The notes under the pieces: model-generated | Told to the model about the DNA's origin: nothing | Seen by the model: only the letters and a program-made list of their open reading frames with translations | The model's database searches: none | Part shown: one piece after another, positions 18,551-25,800 of the stretch | Numbering within the stretch: position 1 is the stretch's first letter | Layout of the letters: every line of letters begins with the position of its first letter | Source of the DNA: Paulinella micropora | Lineage: Eukaryota > Cercozoa > Imbricatea > Euglyphida | Assembly: GCA_009731375.1 (NCBI GenBank) | Contig: BJOX01000180.1 | Coordinates: 14,223-40,022, forward strand | Direction: 5' to 3' | Length of the DNA: 25,800 bases | Made by a program: the position numbers and the translations under genes

Positions 18551-18716
18551 TGCAGTGTTGATTACGGTAATAAATTACGCGGGAACTATTGTTCCCGCTC
18601 CAAAATTTTGAACATTACAAAGACAACCCCTTCACCCTCAGATTTGATTTTTTGCTCTAGCACAAAAGTGCTTAGAGCAAATTTTCCTGTTGTTTTTTTG
18701 AATTTGGGAAATCGAG
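18551..18716. other. 5' non-coding region of the retrotransposon, two strong hairpins
   Basis: GCGGGAAC-TATT-GTTCCCGC (18579-18598) is a perfect 8-bp stem with a 4-nt loop. TTTGCTCTAGCAC (18651-18663) pairs with GTGCTTAGAGCAAA (18668-18681) with one bulged base. Both lie between the truncated ATPase and the Gag start at 18717. Confidence 0.65.
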
Positions 18717-19973
18717 ATGTCAGCTGCAGCTGGACAAAGGACCCCAACGCCTACTAGAAAGCGCAGAGCTCAACAGGGTGATGACGACAACAAGACAAGC
18801 GCAGCCAGCAGCAGCAGCGGCAACAACGGAAGCGGCCCTGCATTCGGTGGGGGAAACGTGGCTACTTCAACTACTTTTGCTGTACATCGAGTAATAGTCT
18901 GCCGGCCACTGGGCTTCCCGCGACTGGCTCGAGCGGTGCTGGAGCAGGTGGTGCACTGGTAACACCCCCCCATCTGCATCTGCTTCACCACTCAACCATG
19001 TCAACCTATTTGGAGCACCATCGCTACACCAGCAGCAGACCGTGATAGGGCAAGGTACGACGACGACTACGACGACGGCTGCTACTATTCCACCTCGCGA
19101 TCGCACCGACACCAGCGGCCACCACTCCACTGGGCTGGACGCAAGTGCGATGGCAAGCATTGGAGATATGCTGCTCAACGCACTTAGGGAGGAGACGCGG
19201 GCGGTGACTGGTGACTTCGCGAGGCTGACTGACAAGGTGCAGGGGATGATCCAAGCTACCAAGCAGGAATCGAGCCAGCGCGACTCGAAGCTGATCGACA
19301 AGCCATCACACCGCCGTTACTTCGTCGTGGCGAAGATAATTTTGCAGATTCTGGAGAGCAACGCCTATGTGCGAAACAACGAGAAGTTGGCGGACGCTAT
19401 CTCTATGGCGAACGCGCTGGCCACGCTGGCTATGGATATGGGTGGCCCAAACCCAATACAGGTGGAAGACGCCGAGGCCAAGATCCTACTGGTGAGTAAA
19501 AAGCTAGTGATTGCGGACGAAGTGGCCCCGTATCTGGAGCCGATTCGCCCTACTACGACCAACTCGAGGGCGACCGACCCGCGTATACGTGGTGGACGTC
19601 AGAACCGTGAGGCATACCATATCTGCGGATCCAACCAGCACTGGGCGAGAAGCTGCCCTCAGGGTTCGTACGGCGCGAACTCTGCACAAGGGCAGAACCA
19701 GCAGCGGCATGGCCAGCAGCAGCAACCACTGGCGTGGCAAAGTGTTCCCTGTTTCATGCCTCCGCAGCAAGGAGCAGCACCAGGGACGCAAATCCAGTAC
19801 GTGGCTCAACCTACACAATGCATCATCACGCTTGCGCCTGCCATGCAGACCGCATACACCGCACAGCCCGCACGTCAGCCGTCACTTGCACTCATTGCAA
19901 CAAACGCGGCCACACCGCCGAGCACTGCTGGACTTTGAATCCGAGCCTGCGCCCACAGCGTTCTAGCAACTGA
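18717..19973 (+). pseudogene. Gag-like protein with CCHC zinc knuckles, frameshifted
   Basis: The ATG at 18717 starts a Ser/Gly/Ala-rich N-terminus (MSAAAGQRTPTPTRKRRAQ). The sensible reading appears to change frame near 18,905-18,925 and again at the C-run 18,965-18,971. It then stays open through a helical central part (19,100-19,550, capsid-like by position) and a Gln-rich linker. A first zinc knuckle (19615-19660) reads YHICGSNQHWARSC, with Tyr where the first Cys is expected. A second, CTHCNKRGHTAEHC (19887-19928), is a perfect CX2CX4HX4C in the frame that ends at 19973, so another shift lies between about 19,740 and 19,887. In YR retrotransposons Gag binds and packages the element RNA. 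At least three frame breaks. Confidence 0.65.
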
Positions 19974-20294
19974 GCTGTTACAGCCAATCGAAAGTAAAAT
20001 TGTCAGACGACGCTTCACGCGCATGACCGGCACTACACAGCGCAACACGCGCATGACTTGCATCACGCTGTCACTGATTTAGGCTCGTTTTGTTATATCA
20101 TTAAATAGATTTTATTTATTTCATTTTTTTCAAATTTGGTTCAGCAACACGCCCCTGCAATTTACTAGATTTCCTTAAAGATAGTACTTGTCACACTGCA
20201 TCACGCCCCGATAGAATTAATACTATTGTGTCCGGCAAACGCTTCTATTTTCATACTTCATCGCGTGATTTATTAATAATACTGATTCGCGATC
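19974..20294. other. Gag-pol spacer, AT-rich and non-coding
   Basis: A short stretch with repeated CACGCGCATGAC motifs (about 20,017 and 20,046) is followed by AT-rich sequence without an open frame. It is much more AT-rich than the genes on either side, and may be a later insertion or the true inter-ORF region. Confidence 0.4.
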
Positions 20295-22437
20295 TTGCCT
20301 TGTTATGACAGACAGCAACGGGTCCTCTTGCAAGGAAAGATTTCTGACTTCCTCCCTCACAAGGCACCGAAGTCCAAAGTATTTAAAGACTACTCTCTCG
20401 ACATGGTGTGTGTATGGTGCAAGAACATTGGTCATCTGGCATATTTTTGCCCATCAAGGCAGACCGTGCCGACGCCAGCGGACGAAGTATCATACATAAC
20501 CTGACCTCTGACAACACCACAAGTAGCTGTCGAACAGTATAGCTCGGGCTCGTTAGAGGAGGTCAAGCAGAAGATCTTGACGATGGGTAAGACATACAAT
20601 AGATGCAACCCGTGGGCAGACTCAAAGGACCCGGCACATGCAGTCAAGGCAAGGTTTGGGTTCTGGAAGGCAATAGGGGCGGACGCAGTGGTGCTATCAT
20701 GGCTCGCATATGGTGTAGAACTCAGATTTGAGCGTGAGCCTCCAGCGACCGATTTTATGAACCACCCAAGTTACTTCGAGAACATTGCATTCGTCGACGA
20801 CCAAATTGACGACATCCTTACCCGTGGAGACGCGGTATAAGTGAAGAGGGAGGAATGCATAATGATCGAGCCTCTCCAAGTGCTGGCTGACCCAGCGGGA
20901 ATCAAGAAAACGAAGCTGTGCACTGACAAACGGTTCAGTAATTCCTTGCAAACCAAGGCTCCTTTCACAATGGAGACGCTAGAAAAGGACATTCAGATAG
21001 TACTCGACTGAGACAGCGGCACAAAGATGTTCGTGGTGGATAATATGCAACGCGCGTTTTACTCCATTCCGCTTGCTAGGAAAAGTACACCATACTCTGC
21101 CTTCAGACACAGGAGCAAAACCTATCAGAACAAGACACTACTATATGGGTTCTGTTCTGCGCCGTTTTGGTTTGGGAAGATCATGAGGGTTGTCGTGAAG
21201 CTGATAAGGACCTTGAACTTGCCATCCATGCAATATGCAGACGACTTCCTATTCGCTGTCAAACTCCTACGCACAGACGATGGCATACCTACGTTCATCA
21301 AGACGCTGTTTGCCTACCTTGGTCTTCCCACTTCCGAGAAGACGCAGTGGGAACCTTCGGACGAGGTACAATACTTGGGATACGTCATCAACAGCAAGGA
21401 CTTGTAGATGGGAGTGCTGAACGACAAGAGGGAAAGACTACTCAAGTCTATCCTCCAGCTCCTGGCGGACGTGCATTCCGCACAAGGGGCTTCGGTCCAG
21501 CAACTGCACTCAACTGCATCTGCGTTGATCAGTCTCAAGCTGGCGCTCTCCAACGCACAGCTGATGACTCGGGAAATGATGCCGACTGTCAACGCAGCCA
21601 ACAGAATCGAGAGGAGAAGTGTCACTACACAGAGCGGGTCAGAACTGAGCCAAGAACTGCAGTACTGGCTTCACATCCTGAGGGATCCTGCCAAATGCAG
21701 ACGTGCAATATTTCAACCTCGACAGGACGTCGAGTTGAGGGTGGATGCGGGCGAGTTTGCGGTTGGGGGCCATGTACTTGAAGAAGACGTAACAATCCCT
21801 CTGCCATCTGAATTGATCGGTAGTACTTCGTCGACGGAACGAGAGCTCTGGGCTGCGACTGTGATACCACTCCATTTCAGATCCATCCTTCAGAATCGTA
21901 ATACAGTCCTCACTGTGTTCGACTCAGCTAACGCAGTCATAGACCTGCAAAAAGGGGGATCCAAGCGACCACACCTCACACGTCTTTGCAAGATGGTGGA
22001 CGACGTATATACAGGACAGCTCAACATACGAAACAAACTTTGGGGCTGGGTCGAGAGAGCTAACAACACGAGGGCAGACAGAAACTCCAAGGCGCTGACC
22101 GCAGGCTTGACAAACCTGACTGTCCATCCAGATGTCATGGGAAGGCTTATCATACGTTGGCGCCTAGNNNNNNNNNNACCGCGATGTTTGGGCACCAAAC
22201 TTTGGACAAATAGGGCAGTCAGTCCTTCTTGCCATGAAATCCCGCAAAAGGGTTGCATTTGTTCTTCCGCATGGGCCAGCCAGACCTTGGTGGCCACAGA
22301 TTCTAGAACATGCAAGAGATTCATTTAGTCTGCCACCCGCATCATACACTCTAGCTCCAACGTGGCACAAACACCCATATCACGTACACAGACCATCATG
22401 GCACATGCTTGCAGTGCTGTTTGATTTTACTCATTAA
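20295..22437 (+). pseudogene. Reverse transcriptase-RNase H polyprotein of the YR retrotransposon, with in-frame stops
   Basis: A single frame carries the whole protein from 20295 to the first gap at 22168. It has a CCHC knuckle CVWCKNIGHLAYFC (20409-20450), then the pre-RT block FWKAIGADAVVLSWLAYGV (from about 20,661), and the RT fingers and palm: FVVDNMQRAFYSIPL (catalytic Asp 21039) and MQYADDFLF (YADD 21234-21245). RNase H follows: VDAGEFAVGGH (21741), STERELWA (21831), VFDSANAV (21915) and NNTRADRNSKA (about 22,060-22,090), giving the D-E-D-D set. After the 10-N gap the C-terminal block FVLPHGPARPWWPQIL, typical of DIRS-group proteins, continues in another frame and ends at 22437. In-frame stops lie at 20502 (TGA), 20838 (TAA), 21009 (TGA) and 21405 (TAG). 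No frameshift is needed within this stretch. Confidence 0.85.
22168..22177. other. Assembly gap (10 N)
   Basis: A gap of nominal size between RNase H and the DIRS-type C-terminal block. The frame change across it is probably a consequence of unknown true length. Confidence 0.98.
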
Positions 22438-22439
22438 AA

Positions 22440-23017
22440 TAATTTTACGCCCTGCAGGGACAGCAATACTAGATGACGACGAGATAGCGATCTGGGCAAG
22501 CCAAGCGGGCAGGAGAGACACCACAATGGAAACATACAAAGCTTCCCTCAGGCGATTCCTCAAGTGGTGCGTGCAGCACGGGCGCATCTTCTTTCCTGCC
22601 TCCGACAAAACGATTGCGCACTATTTGAAATATATGTCGGAGAGTGGGTATGCACAGTCAACAATCACTGGCCACCTGGCTGCAATTAAATCCCAATAGG
22701 CACTGCACACTAGTAACGACCCGACCGAGAGTCTGCTAGTGCAATTGGCCAAACAGAGAGCGGTAGCAGAAGCTGTACCGGGGAGAGAGGGGAAATACCC
22801 CTTATTGAGGGACGACCTGCTCAAGATACTACAATTANNNNNNNNNNNNNNNNNNNNNNNNNNNNNNNNNNNNNNNNNNNNNNNNNNNNNNNNNNNNNNN
22901 NNNNNNNNNNNNNNNNNNNNNNNNNNNNNNNNNNNNNNNNNNNNNNNNNNNNNNNNNNNATTAAGACCGGAGGTCTACCCTTACGAGCTCAATGAAAAAG
23001 TAACAAAGGAATTTTAA
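22440..23017 (+). pseudogene. Tyrosine recombinase, N-terminal part only, with in-frame stop and gap
   Basis: The frame from about 22,440 encodes IAIWASQAGRRDTTMETY, RRFLKWCVQHGRIFFPAS and AHYLKYMSESGYAQSTITGH. This is the SAM-like helical core-binding domain of tyrosine recombinases, as found in DIRS-group retrotransposons, which use it to integrate a circular copy. A TAG at 22697-22699 interrupts the frame, and the same frame then continues through VQLAKQRAVAEAVPGREGKY and LLRDDLLKILQL to the gap at 22838. After the gap only about 18 residues (PEVYPYELNEKVTKEF) precede a stop at 23017. The catalytic R-H-R-Y domain is not visible and cannot fit in 122 bp, so it is deleted or the gap size is wrong. 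Confidence 0.7.
22838..22959. other. Assembly gap (122 N)
   Basis: A run of N inside the tyrosine recombinase. The catalytic domain of that protein may have been lost here. Confidence 0.98.
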
Positions 23018-23410
23018 TAATTGAACACAACTGGTTCACTACTAACGACCACTTCTATTACAGAAAGGGTTGTCAGGAATGAACCCAAACAACAAGCCAG
23101 ATGGAAAACACCGGTCAAACCGGAGTGTCCCTTTGACTGGTTCCCTGACATGATGCGTTACGTCCGTAACCTGCACAAATGCCAAAACACACCACAAACC
23201 ACAACCCATAAGTGCGTTTTCCCTTATTTAGCCATAAATTCCCAGTCACGGGGAAAAGGCCAAATTTCACGGTTTTTCCGTGACCTTTTTCCAAAACTTC
23301 AAACGGTTACTACATGTACTGTAGAAGGATCGGGTCAACGCTATTAATGTGGGAGGTTATTCCATATGGATGCTACACAACTGTGTATTCTGCATCCTAA
23401 TAACCCTCTC
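23018..23410. other. Presumed 3' non-coding region of the retrotransposon with inverted repeats
   Basis: No credible gene. Inverted repeats seen are CCGGT-CAA-ACCGG (23111-23123) and GTCACGG (23245-23251) with CCGTGAC (23278-23284). There is also a compound structure, GGTTATT...GGATGC...GCATCC.AATAACC (23355-23405), that ends right where the TTAC satellite begins. Confidence 0.5.
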
Positions 23411-23411
23411 C

Positions 23412-23531
23412 CTTACTTACTTACTTACTTAACTTACTTACTTACTTACTTACTTACTTAACTTACTTAACTTACTTAAATTACTTACTTACTTACTTAC
23501 TTACTCAGGTACTTACTTACTAATCATCGTG

Positions 23532-23569
<38 letters not shown>

Positions 23570-23608
23570 CAGGTACTTACTTACTTACTTACTTACTTGC
23601 TTACTTAC

Positions 23609-23676
<68 letters not shown>

Positions 23677-23801
23677 TCTTACTTACTTACTTTCTTACTT
23701 ACTTACTTACTTACTTACTTACTACCTTACTTACCTTACTTTCTTACTGAACTTACTTACTTACTTACTTACTTACCTCCTTACTTACCTTACTTACTTA
23801 C

Positions 23802-23833
<32 letters not shown>

Positions 23834-23846
23834 ACTTACTTAACTC

Positions 23847-23882
<36 letters not shown>

Positions 23883-23991
23883 TCTTACTTACTTACTTTC
23901 TTACTTACTTTCTTACTTTCTTACTTTCTTACTTACTTACTTACTCACTTACCCACTTACTTACTTTCTTACTTACTTTCTTACTTACTTT

Positions 23992-24022
<31 letters not shown>

Positions 24023-24211
24023 TCTTACTTTCTTTCTTACTTTCTTACTTACTTACTTACTTACTCACTTGCTCACTTACTCACTTACTTACTTACTTTC
24101 TTACTTACCTTCTTACTTACTTACTTACTCACTTACTTACTTACTTACTCACTTACTTACTTTCTTACTTGCTTACTTACTTACTTGCTTACTTACTTTC
24201 TTACTTTCTTT

Positions 24212-24246
<35 letters not shown>

Positions 24247-24346
24247 TCTTACTTACGTGCTTACTACCTTACTTACCTTACTCTCTTACTGAACTTACTT
24301 ACTTACGTACTTACTTACTTACATACTTTTTTACTTACTTACTTAC
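23412..24346. repeat. (TTAC)n tetranucleotide satellite, about 935 bp
   Basis: Nearly continuous TTAC/CTTA units with scattered TTTC, TCAC, TTGC, TACC and AAC variants. Phase jumps by one base occur at several places. Long Leu-Thr-Tyr open frames here are artefacts. Confidence 0.97.
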
Positions 24347-24770
24347 GAAGACGCTTCACACTGTTTTCTTCGCCGGTACCTGTGGCTTCAAACATAAATA
24401 CATATATTGCATACATACACACACACATACATACATACATACATACACACATACGTAACATAACATACATAAATACATACAGATCGAAAGCAAACTCATT
24501 CACACCGTGTTCTTCGCGGGCACTTGCGCATACATACATACATAAAATACATACATACATAACATACATACAGATCGAAAGCAAACTCATTCACACTGTG
24601 TTCTTCGCGGGCACTTGCGCATACATACATACATAACATACATACATACATAACATACATACAGCTTCAAAAGCAAACGCACACCGTGTTCTTCGTGGGC
24701 ACCTGTGCATACATTCATACATAACATACATACAGGTCGAAAGCAAACTGATTCACACTGGTGTCATCGC
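24347..24770. repeat. Core-repeat family A embedded in (CATA)n
   Basis: A core of about 50 bp containing GAAAGCAAACTCATTCACAC and TTCTTCGCGGGCACTTGCGC recurs near 24,480, 24,571, 24,661 and 24,734. A diverged first copy lies near 24,353. Copies are separated by CATA repeats. The last copy is a hybrid that continues into core family B. Confidence 0.85.
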
Positions 24771-24796
24771 GATGGCAGTATACACAGACCAAGTGG

Positions 24797-24880
<84 letters not shown>

Positions 24881-24949
24881 GTGTCACACACACACACACA
24901 CACACACACGCAAACATCGCGATGGCCGTGTACACAGACCAAGTGGTGA

Positions 24950-25042
<93 letters not shown>

Positions 25043-25292
25043 CGCTCGCTGNNNNNNNNNNNNNNNNNNNNNNNNNNNNNNNNNNNNNNNNNNNNNNNNN
25101 NNNNNNNNNNNNNNNNNNNNNNNNNNNNNNNNNNNNNNNNNNNNNNNNNNNNNNNNNNNNNNNNNNNNNNNNNNNNNNNNNNNNNNNNNNNNNNNNNNNN
25201 NNNNNNNNNNNNNNNNNNNNNNNNNNNNNNNNNNNNNNNNNNNNNNNNNNNNNNNNNNNNNNNNNNNNNNNNNNNNNNNNNNNNNNNNNNNN

Positions 25293-25376
<84 letters not shown>

Positions 25377-25443
25377 TCCTCACACACACACACACACAAA
25401 CACTCACACATCGCGATGGCCGTGTATACCGACCAAGTGGTGA

Positions 25444-25486
<43 letters not shown>

Positions 25487-25500
25487 GGTGTCATCTCCAT
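24771..25500. repeat. Core-repeat family B with (CT)n, (CTTT)n and (CA)n, including a gap
   Basis: A core of about 40 bp, ATCGCGATGGCCGTGTACAC followed by AGACCAAGTGGTGATTT, recurs near 24,766, 24,916 and 25,410. A diverged copy lies near 25,486. Each is followed by a long CT tract and, in two cases, preceded by a CA tract. Confidence 0.85.
25052..25292. other. Assembly gap (241 N)
   Basis: The gap falls inside a (CT)n tract, which is the probable reason for the assembly break. Confidence 0.98.
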
Positions 25501-25529
25501 GGCCGTCTACTTGTTTGTTTTCAAGTTTT

Positions 25530-25548
25530 AGTATTATTATTATTTTTA

Positions 25549-25611
<63 letters not shown>
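25530..25611. repeat. (ATT)n microsatellite
   Basis: ATT triplets with a short interruption near 25,545. Confidence 0.95.
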
Positions 25612-25800
25612 CCTGGAGGGGTGCACAAGATGGCACTCCATGGGAAGAGGAGGTGGTTGGGCCTCTCCCCACGAAGGTGACCGCTTGGGGAGGGCGGTCA
25701 CCGGGATATGCGCAACTCTCAACTGGGCATTTACTCGGTAGGGGTTCGGCCAGGCAGGTTGTGGGGTTGTCTGTTGGATTGTTGGTTGGCTCGTTTTTCT
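25612..25800. other. Unassigned GC-richer stretch with a 9-bp stem hairpin
   Basis: No open frame of note. GGTGACCGC (25676-25684) pairs perfectly with GCGGTCACC (25694-25702), and CCTCTCCCCA just upstream can compete for the G-rich loop. It could be the edge of a dispersed repeat that continues beyond the window. Confidence 0.4.

Larger units (their letters stand above)
18547..23410 (+). mobile_element. Tyrosine-recombinase retrotransposon (DIRS/Ngaro/PAT group), decayed
   Basis: Gene order is Gag-like, RT-RNase H, tyrosine recombinase, all on the plus strand. This is the arrangement of Ngaro- and PAT-like elements, while DIRS-1 differs. There is no LTR and no DDE integrase. The element is distinctly GC-richer than the virus block on its left. 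Its left end lies between 18,546 and about 18,600; its right end lies somewhere between 23,017 and 23,410. No split direct repeat or inverted terminal repeat could be found by eye, and two assembly gaps fall inside. In-frame stops in pol and frameshifts in Gag show that it is not functional. The subgroup is unresolved. Confidence 0.75.

Noticed and set aside
18717-18991. Minus-strand open frames over the Gag N-terminus
   Set aside because: Antisense of GC-rich Ser/Ala/Gly codons; zinc knuckles and RT order fix the plus strand as coding.
20295-22167. Stop-codon reassignment to explain the in-frame stops in the RT gene
   Set aside because: All three stop codons appear as interruptions, and the viral genes nearby end normally at TAA and TGA; decay is simpler.
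23021-23347. A 108-residue open frame after the tyrosine recombinase
   Set aside because: No family signature, overlaps several inverted repeats and lies in the expected 3' non-coding region.
23529-24636. Leu-Thr-Tyr open frames up to 231 residues
   Set aside because: Translation of the TTAC satellite and the CATA repeats; no real domain.
24347-24770. Regularly spaced repeats that could suggest a CRISPR array
   Set aside because: The spacers are CATA microsatellite, the repeat cores vary in length, there are no cas genes, and the context is eukaryotic.
24715-25672. Open frames of more than 220 residues with Arg-Glu or Ser-Leu dipeptides
   Set aside because: CT/GA dinucleotide repeats read across an N-gap.

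Overview
This window looks like nuclear DNA of a eukaryote. It is dominated by microsatellites and by three mobile or viral blocks, and it has almost no ordinary host coding sequence. The host cannot be named from the sequence. The integrated virus block fits a microbial eukaryote or alga better than an animal. The LTR element's primer-binding site points the same way, because it is complementary to an initiator-Met-type anticodon arm with U33 and I recall animal initiators having C33. This is only suggestive.

Layout. 1-335 holds the 3' end of a possible host gene with an Asn-rich low-complexity tract. 1041-1310 holds (ACT)n/(ATT)n microsatellites. 1553-8451 is a young non-coding LTR element: two 370-bp terminal direct repeats with only 2 differences, lying in a (GAAA)n tract, with a copia-style half-tRNA primer-binding site that sets its direction as minus. 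8452-9610 is stacked microsatellites. 9748-10155 is an imperfect tandem duplication of about 200 bp.

About 10.5-18.55 kb is AT-rich and gene-dense with genes on both strands. It resembles an endogenous Polinton-like virus, Maverick or virophage fragment. In order it has a double zinc-finger protein, a retroviral-type (rve) integrase, an adenine DNA methyltransferase with EPFVGAG and DPPY motifs, an acidic/basic low-complexity protein, a large phage-tail-like fibre gene ending in a Peptidase_S74 chaperone, a two-TM protein, a small Cys-rich secreted protein, a beta-rich unknown, and the N-terminus of a Walker-A packaging ATPase. No capsid protein or polymerase gene is visible. Many genes carry single-base frameshifts. 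About 1 kb in the middle of the fibre gene is inverted and carries a 41-bp perfect inverted repeat. Intergenic regions carry repeated covarying stem-loops and a cluster of perfect palindromes.

The ATPase stops abruptly at 18,546, where a GC-richer tyrosine-recombinase retrotransposon (DIRS/Ngaro/PAT group) begins. It has a broken Gag with CCHC knuckles, an RT-RNase H frame interrupted by four in-frame stops, and a tyrosine-recombinase N-terminus running into an assembly gap. From 23,412 to the end there is about 0.9 kb of (TTAC)n, then two interrelated families of short core repeats embedded in CATA, CT and CA microsatellites with a 241-bp gap, then (ATT)n and a short unassigned GC-richer stretch.

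The most notable observations are the inverted fibre cassette, the covarying intergenic stem-loops of the virus block, and the young non-coding LTR element with a half-tRNA primer site.
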